DNA of 64,000 nucleotides, taken from contig CM075669.1 of assembly GCA_037962975.1 (NCBI GenBank), forward strand, positions 87,588,001 through 87,652,000, written 5' to 3'. This DNA is from Clitoria ternatea (taxonomy: Eukaryota > Streptophyta > Magnoliopsida > Fabales > Fabaceae). Below the pieces are notes generated by a model, which did no database searches, was not told where the DNA came from, and was given only the letters and a program-made list of their open reading frames with translations. Below are positions 24,180-35,762 of the stretch, piece after piece. A program made the translations under genes and the position numbers. How positions within the stretch are numbered: the first letter of the stretch is position 1; the number at the start of each line of letters is the position of its first letter.

Positions 24180-24320
24180 CTATTCTTTAATACTTTTTAA
24201 ATTATTGGGAAGTTATAATTATTATTATCATTCTTATTCTATTATTATTATTATTATAATTATTATCAATCTTAATATTGTTATTATTATTATTAGTTTT
24301 ATTGTTATTAACATTGTTAA
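24180..24320. repeat. Imperfect ATT/TTA microsatellite in LTR E
   Basis: A run of 'attattattatt'-like triplets with interruptions spans about 130 bp, with nothing else recognisable. Confidence 0.75.
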
Positions 24321-25439
24321 CGTCTTAATTATGAGTATTTACATAAAGAATATATTATTTTACTCTTTATGGAAAATATAATTTTAACCAAGATATAATA
24401 GATATATTTCTAAAATAATAAATGAATATCTTACAATGTTTAAATAATTGATGGAATTCAAAGAACTTGGGAATGATATGATGAGACTGGAAACACATAA
24501 GATACCCAAGGAATCAATTGATAAAATAAATACATTTCGCATCATGAAAATATTTTTGAAGAAGAAAAACCTCTAAAGCATACACTTGGTACAGTGGAGG
24601 ACACTCACGTTCGATCTCCATGAAGAATCTTGGGAGTACAACTGGAACGGCAACCCAATGGCATCAGAGTCGCGCCTGATAGCCGGGTGAGACGATGCAA
24701 TTCTAGCGTACTTTGACTAAATGACGGAGTGTAACTATGATCGAAGGGATCCAAGTTCCAAAAATATTTAAATCAATGATAAGAACCAATGAGTTCATTT
24801 GTACCATATGGAACTTGGGCGGACCCTGATCGCTCTAGATGATTGGAATGGAGTTATTCCAAAGAATGAGAAGAAGATGAAACGATTTATTGGGCCCACA
24901 TGCATCATGAGACAGAACCAAAGATAAATCATAATAAATCCAACTCATGCATTCCATGACAACGTGCTTGACTGTTATAATTGTGAATATGCTAATTGTA
25001 TGATGTTTATGATATTGTATGTTAACTGGATTATGTCCGCACCGGATTAACCAATAAGGGTCTTGGGTTATACTCACCCTTACTGTTGACAATTTTCAGA
25101 GGAATTAGGAAATCAAGAACCTGAGTATGAAGAACAGCAATATGCTGAACCAAATGAGAACGCTCCTTAAATAGAATATAAGTAGCTGAATATTGACGGA
25201 TGACTGTATAATATTTAAGGGTGTCTGCGTGCCCCATTCTGTTAAGAGTACAATTACTTGCAGTTTGTGAATGACTATGTGATCTATATAATATTGCTTC
25301 CACTGATATGCCATTATTTTATTTTTAAAAAAAATATATATAAAAAAAATTCACTTTTTTAAAAAAAAACTGTTAACACTCTCAGTTAAATAGGATGAAC
25401 CTACAGAAGGAATCGTCTTATCTAACTGAGGGTGTTACA

Positions 25440-25938
25440 TCAATCATAATTAATTAAGTCCTAATTCGAAATAATATTTATTTTTCACTAAACATGTTTA
25501 AACTAATAATCAACCATAATCGATTCAAATAATTAAAATGAGAAAAGAAATTTATTCAAATGGAATAAAAGAAAGAAAGAAGAAAGAAAATGGAATCAGG
25601 GGCCTCTCGCTTGAGCGAGGCCCCAACTCGCTTAAGCGAGATCAGGAATCCTCGCTCAAGCGAGTGGGCACTTCGCTCAAGCGAAGATTCCTAATCTCGC
25701 TTAAGCCCCTGATTCCATTTTCTTTCTTCTTTCTTTCTTTTATTCCATTTGAATAAATTTCTTTTCTCATTTTAATTATTTGAATCGATTATGGCTGATT
25801 ATTAGTTTAAACATGTTTAGTGAAAAATAAATATTATTTCGAATTAGGACTTAATTAATTATGATTGATCGTGGAAAATTTATTGTAAAATTTACTAGAA
25901 TGAATAAAAATAAATGTAAATTGACCTAGGATGTCATA
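25440..25938. repeat. Large palindrome replacing the start of element B's 5' LTR
   Basis: The left arm, 25440-25650 (plus 21285-21359 before insertion E), is the last ~286 bp of LTR B in normal order. The right arm, 25686-25938, is its reverse complement: 'aattaattatgattgatc' and 'cctaggatgtcata' mirror 'gatcaatcataattaatt' and 'tgtgacatcctagg'. About four substitutions and one 28-bp gap separate the arms. The 35-bp loop 25651-25685 is the next stretch of LTR sequence (compare 14693-14727) in inverted sense. The right arm ends exactly at the LTR's last bases (CATA for CACA) and is followed by the TSD TATTC (25939-25943). Confidence 0.93.
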
Positions 25939-26187
25939 TATTCAGACTCCCAATAATATTCTTAATAGCCCTGACCAATGGCACCTCAATCGGAGATACT
26001 TGGTTCGACACTCATATTTTAATCGGGTATGTTTTCAGCTCATAAAGCCTCAATAAATTATGAATAATTCCTAAAAATCTTAATTTAATTATTTCCAATA
26101 TTTTGGGACATTAAGTAACTCACCTATAATTATTTCATATTTATTCCTTTTTATTTAATCATTTATTTCAAAATTTGGGATGTTACA
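25939..26187 (-). mobile_element. Solo LTR A2 (minus strand), LTR start
   Basis: On the minus strand this begins TGTAACATCCCAAATTTTG at 26187. It follows the LTR text of 34691-34940 as reverse complement (TATTTTAATGGG, AAGTATCTCC, ATTGGTCA and TATTGGGAGTC-like blocks). Its first five bases TATTC are the right copy of B's target duplication, so 14410 and 25944 were once adjacent. Confidence 0.88.
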
Positions 26188-27574
26188 TGTATATATTATC
26201 ATAATGTATGGATTAATTCATTTGGTTTATGTTACTCACATTTCTAGTTGTCATTTTTCAAAGGTTGATGTAGGTTCCTTGGAAACCTAAGTCATTTAGA
26301 GGTGGAGTATTTTAAAGGAAGGTAAATACGTAAGTAGGAGTGTAGGGCCGTGGCCGGCAACATTTAACATTTTGATGTTTATATGTGTTGTATAACGCTT
26401 GCATGTTTTGATTGATAATACTATTGAGTTGAATTGTGTGACATTTTGAATAGATCCTATGGATATGCCAAATTCCCATGTAACGACAATTAATCTGTAT
26501 GGAATATGTCAATAAGCCATAATGTTTATTTTGAAACTTGTGTGTATGGGTGGTAGTGGCCAATTAGCCCTTTTGTCAAATTGGTATGTTCGGTTGTGTT
26601 AAATTGTGCATAAAATGGTAATCTTGTATATGATGATCTAGGATCAAAATTGATAGACGGGACTTGGTGGTGTGAGTCCTAATGAGTGATTTAAATGTAC
26701 ATAAAATTATATTTGAAACCAAATTGCCACTTAGGAGTGATTATGATCCCTTGAAAACTTGAAAAACTTAGTTTTTTTGGTAAGAGCTGATAATCTCGCT
26801 TAGGCGAGATGATTCTCGCCCAAGGAAGCCCTGCGTGCATGAATGGAGTGGTCTCTTGCCATTTTTCGCTCAAGCGAGCTTGGGTTTGCTTGAGCGAGGG
26901 TCAGGGGAGTCTGTTCTATGACGATCTTGCTCAGGCGACTGGAAACTCGCTCAAGCGGGTAGACATGAAAATGGTTATGGACGTTTTTCACTTAGGCGAG
27001 GATGACTTGCCAAAGCGAAATAATTAGCAATTGGTTATTGGACAAATTTCACTCGAGTGAGGGTAACTCGCTCAAGCGATAAGGATGGGGATTAGAAACT
27101 GGACAAATTTCGCTCGAGTGGCTGTGGCTCGCTCAAGTGAATTAAGAGGGTCTGATGGTGCTGATTGATTCGCCCAGGTAAATCCTGTCTCGCCCAAGCG
27201 AGCTATGTTAATTTCGCTTAAGCGAGTTGTAGCTCGCTTGAGCAAATGGTGAGGATTTTTGATTTCTTCACTTTCTTTATAATTTATGGGTCCTCTCTCA
27301 TATCTTTATATATGGGACGAGGCGTATGCCAGGTATATGAATCCTGTTCCTATTGTAACTGTTATATCATATACGAATTTGGGCTTTTCTTTATCGATTC
27401 AGTTTATTAAAACCTTTAAAATTCTCAGTCTTTGTTTTCTATGGTTTGGGTCTTGATGTAATTTTTGAAGTGTTAAACCTCTTTAAAAACATAAAAAATT
27501 TATTCATACTTTTATTGAACGATTTAATTATCTTAATTACATCAGATCTGTGTTATGGAAATTGGGGTGTGTCA
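26188..27574 (+). mobile_element. Element 1, 3' LTR, second part
   Basis: This resumes the LTR cut at 7364. The last 218 bp match the 5' LTR at 1-218, and it ends GGGGTGTGTCA at 27574. The middle (26796-27245) carries a palindrome array. No coding sequence. Confidence 0.8.
26796..27245. repeat. Paired CGCTTGAGCG palindrome array in element 1's LTR
   Basis: There are about sixteen diverged copies of TCGCTTGAGCGA/TCGCTCAAGCGA, often in pairs, for example starts at 26796/26815 (19 bp) and 26866/26886 (20 bp). Units contain 'ggacaaatttcgctcgagtg' twice (27041 and 27102). The design is as in LTR B, but the unit sequence is different. Confidence 0.85.
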
Positions 27575-30500
27575 AATTTGGCCGGTACAAGGGGTTATTG
27601 GGCCCATGCATGTAATGATCCAGCTGATATGTAATGATCTGACCAATATGAATATGATCTGCAAGAATAGTATAATGCTTAAGTTAGTAACTGGTATACC
27701 AGAACTTAAGCTTTATAGAGGAAAGAATGGGTATACCTCAACTGTGGAAAATGAGTGGTATTTAGAAGTTGTGAAAAGATCATTTGTGTTAATTCCTATG
27801 TCACTATTTTTCTGTAAAGTTTGAGGAAAAGTGACACAGATGTAGATATTTGACATAGTTGTAGGTATTAACTAGTATACTCGTAATATAACTCTTAACC
27901 TATATCTGATATCGGTTCATTAACAATACCGATTATTAGAGGCTCCACGGGGAACAATATTATAAGAGTCATTGTGATACCACATCTAGCTACTGGTACA
28001 GGCCTTATGATACTGGTACCAGTATTAGACCCATATCATTTCCCCCAGCTTATTAAAGTGACTTGAGAGTTGCTTTAATGGGTTGATATGTGTAGGCTCT
28101 AAAGGTTTTGAAGGGTATAGATGTTGTAAGTTTTTGCTTTGAAATTTTCCATCGGTGCGGTGCCTCTCCACTCAGGATTGTACTTTTTTTTAGAGTCAAG
28201 TCTTTGAAAATGCCACGTGGGAGTTTCTAATTGGGTATTACACTTAATTTTTATTGTAGTAACCATGATTCACTAAGTATGCCTATTAACTGTTTGATGA
28301 AATATCTTTTCTTCTTTGCCTCTTATTTTGCTTGTTTTTTATGGGAGTGTTGAAGGGATTGATTATAGGTATACCATAAGTTCAATTATTTGCACTAGTC
28401 TAATTATAATTAGAGCCATTCTAACATGGTTGCTAGCTACCGTAATGTGGGGATTGTGATGTACCATAAGTTCTTTGCTTGTTAGTTTGTTATCTGTATG
28501 CCTGCCATCAGTGTTAACCATAGTACCTGCAGGGGAAAAAATCATAATGCATACATGTATGTAATATTCAAACTTGGATGTAGTGTTTCTATTAAGTGTT
28601 GTAACTCATCCTTAGAAAGGATGTAAATCAAGTAACCTAGCTTTGCTACTTATTTTGTACAAGAAAAAAAATAAAATTATCAAAGTTCAGACCACTGACC
28701 TGTAGTGGCATCATTAAACACTTAACATGCAAGTAGAATCAGATTGCATCCAATATTTTATCAATATACCAATAATGGAATAGACACACAACTTTTTTTA
28801 GTTTTTATTAGTTTGTGTAGACATTTGGGTGAAGATTTTGAAGTTTATAGCAAAGTCAGATGTCTGAATGTTAATCGTGGTTTGCTTCTATTGGGCACAG
28901 TGATTAGGTGTTAGCTTTTACTTTTACTGATTGCTCATTTCTTTGTGTTTATATCTTGATTCATTGTTCTTTCATTTCATTTAAGTTATATGCATATTCA
29001 GTGTATGCTTGTTGCCATTCAGTGTTAATTTATTTAAAGATGCTAGCCTGATTAACATGTAATACCTTGCCTTGTAGGAAGAGAAAGGTTTTGGTACTGA
29101 AGAAAGTTTTGTTTTATACTTCTATTTTATACCTGGAATCTAGTTGTCAAAACCTTAGTAGTCAATGTTTGTTTGGTTCCCTAAGCAGATTTTTTGTATG
29201 TGGGTTAAATGGAGTTAGAAGATGCATTGAACACCATGTAGGATCAACACTGACCATTATATAGTGTTGTTTGCCATACTTTGTTTCCACAACTGAGTTA
29301 GGCATGCATAATGTAGGATAAGATTATTAGGGAACATCCATAATATCAGGTGATAGAGTGTTTACATACCAACTTGTAAGAATGCTGGAAAGAAATAAAA
29401 TGATGGTGTGCCCCTTAAGACACCTACAATATTTAAGTCACTGGAAAGTCAGAGAGACTAATATGGTATCAAACAGGAAAGTAGAAAATACGGGAGAGAG
29501 AAAATGCATTTTTGATATCTTCTTGACTTTTTGTTACATATTTGTTAGCTGATTTATCAAATTTGGTTTCTACAATGTAGTCTGTAGTGTTTGAGTTTGA
29601 GAAGTTATTGTTCCTAGCATTATGTTTCTGTTGTTTAATGGTATTTAGGTAAAGCTTTGAATTGTTTGGAGATGATTATTTAGGTTGTTTTTCTTGAACC
29701 AGTAGAAGCTAAAGCAGCTTTCAGGAATGTTGCTTACAAGCGTTACAAGTAAGATTTCATTATCCTTCTTGTAATAACTCCTTTTTAGCTGTGCTAAGTA
29801 ATACTTTGTTAGCTTCTATCCATGTACAATCAAATATTTAGGCTATACTATGTGAATGAATCTATTGCTTCTATCTTGGATATGCATGCTGATCATTCAT
29901 TAAACAAATGCAAAAATAGGAGAAGAAATAATACATTTTTCGTTTGTGATGATAAGTCTTAGGCATGTTTGAGTTATTCAAGCTGACATCCTATGGCTCC
30001 ACCTTCTTCATGTTATTGCACAGCTCAATAGGATAAAGTTATAGCAGATAAAATAGGTTGATCTAACTTGTAATGTTTTAGAGCTTAAAATTTTGAGCTT
30101 GAATTAAAATCAAATTTTTTTAATCTGATCTTAGGAGGACTGATGCAGGCTAAATCCATTAACATTGTACTTTATTTGTTAATACTGCACTTTGATAGAT
30201 ATGAACATCTTTTCATTTTGACAATTTGTATATTGACGAAATTAATATTACACAACAAGTATAAGGACTAAACCGAGTGTTGTTCATTGATGCAATCCCT
30301 AAGTCCCCCTTAGGCAAAATATTGCGTAAGGATTTAAGAGCAAAGCTATCACCTGCTCTTCTAAATTGAAATTCATCTTCTTCTTTTTTCAACCACATTC
30401 ATCTTCTACAATACTACATCAGACTATAATTTTCTATACAAATAAACTTCTGATTTTAATCAATTTTTGGGGGGACAGGGGAATGGTTGCAGGAATTGAA

Positions 30501-31153
30501 ATGCTGAACCCAAGTTTTACGTTTCACTTATTAATACCTCGGTTCTTTTTTATGTGTTCACTTAATGGTAAAACAATGTCAAGAAATAAGATTAAATAAA
30601 TATGAAAAACTTATTATACATTATTAACTCGACAAATCTAAGATGAAGTCCTCTTTGTTTTGTCCATATCTTAGGTCTCTCTAAATGGATCAGGAGGTTA
30701 TTTTGCACCAATTGAAAGACTGAACTTATTTTTTTTTTAAATTAAAAGGAGTCTTCTTGCTGCACTTTCTGACTGTGATTCATATGTAACGATTTCTTAT
30801 GCAAATATCATATAAACTGTATTTAAATTTTATTAAATATATCATAGAATAAAAGTTACTGCAAACGAAGTATATTGGTAACATTCTCCTAATCACATTT
30901 GTTAGGAAGTGTTTGATGGATTAAATAAAGTATTGTGAAATACAAATTAATGTTTGATTTATTTATGCATATCATTTTTAAAAAAACTATCAAGATCCTT
31001 TTCTCTCTCTAACAAAAAGAATACCCTTCCTAGACTCCTAGTTCATGTACTGGTCTTTTTATAACATTTATGAAAGTAATGATTATTCTCATATTATTTA
31101 AAATTTTTCAACAAAATTTCCCTATAAAATGTGATCAATTACTTTCTTAAATT
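27575..31153. other. Stretch without recognised transposons
   Basis: These 3.6 kb of AT-rich DNA lie between the end of element 1's LTR and the start of LTR H. I recognise no LTR, pol motif or RNA gene. It contains one convincing exon-like segment (29684-29748) and T-rich tracts ending in AG that look intronic, for example near 29076 and 29683. It may be a piece of an old host gene or a captured fragment. Confidence 0.6.
29684..29748 (+). pseudogene. Exon fragment resembling MRD1/RBM19 RNA-binding protein
   Basis: Between a T-rich acceptor (...gattatttag) and a donor gtaag at 29749 is an open 65-bp segment encoding VVFLEPVEAKAAFRNVAYKR and YK. As I recall the family, this matches the end of an RRM in MRD1/RBM19, a multi-RRM nucleolar protein in pre-rRNA processing, where 'VVFLEP.EA.AAF...AYKRYK' precedes 'APLYLEWAP'. 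The neighbouring exon with that motif is not found within the next kilobase, nor are upstream RRM exons. So it is probably a lone fragment rather than a working gene. Confidence 0.6.
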
Positions 31154-34100
31154 CTCTAACCCTAAAATTTATAAAAATGATTAATTGAGAGGAATAAATA
31201 GTAAATAATCATATAAGAGTGGATTCATGTCCCAAAGATTTAGAAATAATTAAATTGGGATTTATTATGGGTATTCATAATTTATTAACACTTAATAAGA
31301 CAAAATTATACCCGACTAAAATATGAATGTCGGAGCAAGTATCTCTGATTGAGGTACTGTTGGTCAGGGCTGTTAAGAATATTATGGGGAATCTGAATAT
31401 ATATTCAGAATAATTTTTGGATAAAGTATTGAGCCCGAACAGAGATCCTGTTTGTCATAAAACGAAGAAGTTTAAGTGATAGATTAGAAATTTAAAAGAA
31501 AAACCCCATTTTTCACTCTCTATCTCACGACACTTTTCTTTTTCTTTGGCAAAACACTTTCTTCTCCTCCTCTCATATTTCTCTTCCATTTTCTCCCTCA
31601 TCTCTTCTTGCCAAAACTGCCCATCCTTCCCCTTTGCCATTCTACTCAAAATTGATTAGTCTTCATGGAATTATGGAGCATATTTGGATCATTGAGGTAA
31701 AGCTTGACTCACCTCCTGTTCTCCTTCCCTCATTTTCGTATTCACCATTGTGCTTGGTGAAGAGGTATGATTTCATGATACCCATGGTTTTTCTTAGTGG
31801 TTTTAAGGTTCTTGAACCTTAGCAATAGATGATTAGATGTTGTTTTGTTGAAAAATTTCATGTGGAACCCAACCCTAGGGTAGATGACCATTGGGTTTTG
31901 ATAATTTGGTTGTTGGCGATTAAGATGTGATATTATTGGATTTAGAATTCTTGAAGTGGTGCAAGGGAAATGGTTAAAAATTGATTGTTGTTGAACTTTG
32001 ATGAAAACCCTAGAAAATTGGAATTTAGGGCTTTTGGCAAATCTTGAGGGAATTATGATTAATTGATGTTGGAAAGATTTTGTATGTGGGAATGAGTTTC
32101 TTAGAGAGTAACATTAACTATTGAGGTTGAAGATTTGTGAAACCAAGAGAATTATAATGATAACCCTAAGTTGTTAAATGTGTTAAAGTTGTGATATTGT
32201 TATGAGAAGCTTGAAGAATGGGAATGTGAGAATGATGGTTATTGAATTTTAAAGAATCTTGACCCTAAGATTTGAGAATATATATATATTGTGACTAGGA
32301 GGGTTGAATTGAAAGTGGATGGATGATATTGGAGGTTGAGTGTTGATTAAAATAGTAGAGACCATAGATGGTAAAACCTATATTTGAGTACTGTCATAAA
32401 TATGAAATGAGGAATGTGAGCACTAAACCATAATGGTTATGATGGATTAATGAATTGAAATTATGGTTTGGTGAAGTCTTAGACCATGATGAGTGCCATT
32501 TGGGTTTGTTGATTGATAATGGTTAATAGAGGATTATGCTAAATTTGGGTGACAATGATGGCATTTGAATGGTTTATGTAGTATTGGATGCCTTTTGATA
32601 AAGGAGGTGATGTTGTTGATGTTGGGTGTGGCTTACCCTTAAGATATAGAAAAATCTTGGTTTTAGGAAAAGAATTCCCGAAACCTAATACAATTGTGTA
32701 AATTGGTGTTTTGACAAGTCTAGGACTTGATATTAAGCTTTATGATGTATTAACAATTGTTTAGACTTGTGATGATGCCTTGAGATGGCTTATTGATTGA
32801 ATGTATATATATATATAAATATATATATATATATGTATGTTGGTGTAGATGATATTCTGGGCAATGAGGCAGAATGACCTGGACGTGCGGATCGTTGTTC
32901 TTCTCTTGAGGTAGGAAAGGAGTTTACATTTCAAATGCATGATTTGAATAATTTATGGTTAATGTATATGACAATGCTCATGTTTGCCTTGCTATAGTTA
33001 TGTTAGTTGTGTGATAAATGACATGCCTGGCAAACTATTGATTTTGAGAATCATGTATGTAATTGATGACAAAGAAAGTTTTCAAGTTCCTTTGATGGGC
33101 ATGATTTATTTGTTGATGGAAATCCATGAATGGATGAATTGTTCAAAATGTGAAGCTGTGTTTATGATGTTCATGCAAAACTAAGGAAACTAGTAGGGAT
33201 ATATTGAGTTCTAGTATGTTTGGATGCCACAGAATAGTTTCAATAGCACCTATTCTTGATTTAGAACTTGTAGAAACTAGAACGGGTCAAATCTGTTAAG
33301 AATGGACCCTTGAGTTGCACAAAAATACTTTAAAATGGGCTAAATACGTTTTGGTGCATAAGTATCTCATTTTAAAGAATTTTTTAGTATGGCTAGTTGC
33401 TACATGTCACAAATAATGTATAATTAGTGGTGTCAAAATTTGGTAGCGATTCTCTGTTTTGCTATTTTGGGCTTCCAAATCACATAAATCAATTCACACG
33501 AGTCTTGAATCAATTCAATAGCCTCTGTTTTCACTGTTTTGAATTCTAAAAACATATGAATCGATTCATGAAGTGTTTGAATCGATTCATGACTCTGTTT
33601 TCACAAAAATTCATAAGTTTGATGTATGTTTGGTGTTGTTGAGCCTTGACACACATATGCAATCAATTGCACATATTTTTAATACACTTTAGCAATTGAT
33701 GCATGATGATATTGTCATGTCCCTCGTATAACTTGGCTTTTGAAAGTTACTAAGTGCTTGTTAATATCCAAAACCCTTTTATTATACAAAAAATAAGAGA
33801 TTGTATTAAGGGTATATGATTGTGGAGTGTCTTAGTGGTGATTGATAATGGCTTAAGGCTTAGGCAAAGTATGTGTGTGTGCCTATGTCATGTTATGAGA
33901 ACATGTATGCTCCACCACTATTGATATGTTATGATGAATGATGGTAGAAGTTAAATGGTGTGGTTGTATGACACACCCTTAATTAATGATGAGACTAATG
34001 AGGGGATAATTGAATGACAATGTGTGGTTATAAGCGATGAATTAGGATGATGTCGATAATGAACAAAGATGAATATTGTTGACAATTGTGATTGATGCAA

Positions 34101-34690
34101 GGTGAACTTGCAAATGTGAGTTAAAATTATACTTGATGGAAAATATTGATGATGAATACAGATAAATGTTGTTAAGGGTGTATGTATGTTACCACACATG
34201 TTGAGTGACGAATATTAATGTTGAATGAAAGAGGATATTGTCGTTGAACATACCCTTGATTAAATGGTGATTGTTACTATTGATGATTATGATGCCATTG
34301 TGTTTGATACAAGTGTGATCTTGTATGTGTAACTCGAATTATATTGGAAAGTATATAGTGCTATGAATTTGAAATATACTTATTAATATGTCTTGTTGGT
34401 TTCCATGCATGGATTAATATTATGAGGATTGACATACTTTTTGATTGCCATGCGTAGATTGATGTCAATGTGAATTCTTAGCCATTGTAATACAAATTAT
34501 GTGAATGGTATGCCTTGAGGGGCTTTGAAATTGGTTGTGCACCACTAATGGTATTGCTAAAAGCAAAATATATATGTGTACCCTAAGTCAGTGGGTGAGA
34601 AATCCTTACGAGGTTGAAATTTGACATATGCATTGTTGCATTATTGCATTCATGGCATGCATGGCATAGCATTGTATATGTGGTTGCGAT
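31154..34690 (+). mobile_element. LTR H, element-1 LTR family
   Basis: Its start is decayed (about 31154, 'tctaaccctaaaattt' for TGTAACATCCCAAAATTT). The next ~300 bp match 5037-5340, including AAGTATCTCTGATTG and 'gaatatatattcagaataat'. The C/T-rich leader (31500-31640), AT-rich middle, 'cttctcttgaggtagga' block (about 32900) and GAATCGATTC-type palindromes (33480-33600) follow in the family's order. 32120-33720 is nearly the same as 58856-60650. LTR G interrupts it at 34690. No pol sequence is attached, so it is a solo or truncated LTR. Confidence 0.7.
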
Positions 34691-35762
34691 TGTAACATCC
34701 CAAATTTTCAAATAATGGATTAATTAGGGGAATAAATATTAAATAAATGAATGTAGATTATTTAATGTCCCAAAATATTAGAGTTGATTAAATTAAGATT
34801 CTTGGAGACCGTTAGTAATTTATTGGGACCGAATAAGCTGAAAACTGATCCCATTAAAATATATGTGTCAGACCAAGTATCTCCAATTGGGATGATATTG
34901 GTCACGGCTGTTGAGAATATTATTGGGAGTCCGAATATGTATTCAAAATAATTTTCAGATAAAGTATTGAGCCCAAACATAGATCATGTTTGTCATGAAA
35001 CGATGAACTTTAATGTGGAGGATTAAAAAGAAAATCAAAAAGCCCATTTCTTCTCTTCTTCTTTCGTTGGCTTCCTGACCCTTTTTGCAAAACACTCATT
35101 CTTCTTTTCCTTCTTCATTTCCTCTCCACCTTTCTCCTTTTGAAACCTAAGTTTGTAGTAACCCATTTCTCCTCCATTTTTATTTGTGAAAGCTTGAGGG
35201 AAATCGTCAAAGCTTGAAGTCTTCTCCTTCTCCCCTCTATTTTCATTGACCATTCTCTCTCTTTGGCTCCATTTTCATTTTTGGGTGTGAGGTAAGTTAT
35301 TCTCATCATTTTGTTAAGTTTATGGCTATGGGTATGTGTTATTATGTTGGGAGAGCAATATTTATTAGTGGGGTGTTTAATGGAGGCAATTAATGCTTGA
35401 GCCCTAGGTGGGTACCATAAATATGAGGTTTTAATGAGGAATTAATGGGGTAGATACATTTATGGTTGGAAGGTGATGAAGATTAATGATGCATTATGAA
35501 TGTGGTTGGGTTTTGGTGAAAACCCTAACTTTTAAGAATTGGGGAAAGCTATAAATATTGGTTGAATAATATGTTTGAGAACAAATGCAAGCCATTGAGT
35601 GTATGGGTATTGATTGGTGAGGCATTCTTGTGAATGTTAGGCTATGATTGTTTTGTAGCCTTTAGATATAATGAATATGGCTTGATGGGAAGGAATTCCC
35701 GAAGCCTAACAAATGATGGAAATGATGTCTATAACATGTTCTAAACATGTTATGAAATTGTA
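34691..35762 (+). mobile_element. LTR G, first part
   Basis: It begins TGTAACATCCCAAATTTTC and follows the same LTR family (AAGTATCTCCAATTG, 'ttattgggagtccgaatat', a C/T-rich leader at 35040-35280, then GTGAGGTAAG). It is cut at 35762 by element D, whose target duplication TTGTA occupies 35758-35762. It continues at 48189 and 58739. Confidence 0.78.

Larger units (their letters stand above)
21360..25439 (+). mobile_element. Solo LTR E inside element B's 5' LTR
   Basis: It starts TGTAAGATCCCTG and ends GGGTGTTACA, with a perfect 5-bp target duplication TCAAT (21355-21359 and 25440-25444). The empty site survives at 14479-14485 in B's other LTR, which reads straight through. At 4080 bp with no coding region, primer site or internal repeat of its ends, it looks like a very long solo LTR, read in + by its ends. 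It holds CCGAGTG motifs (21540-22740), then TATTTAAA boxes (22859 and 22955), a short pyrimidine-rich leader (23000-23060), CACTCGG motifs (23440-24170), and AT microsatellite sequence (24180-24320). Confidence 0.8.

Noticed and set aside
29067..29264. Further MRD1-like exon after the acceptor-like '...cttgtag'
   Set aside because: The translated sequence shows no RRM feature and the frame is not bordered by a good donor site.
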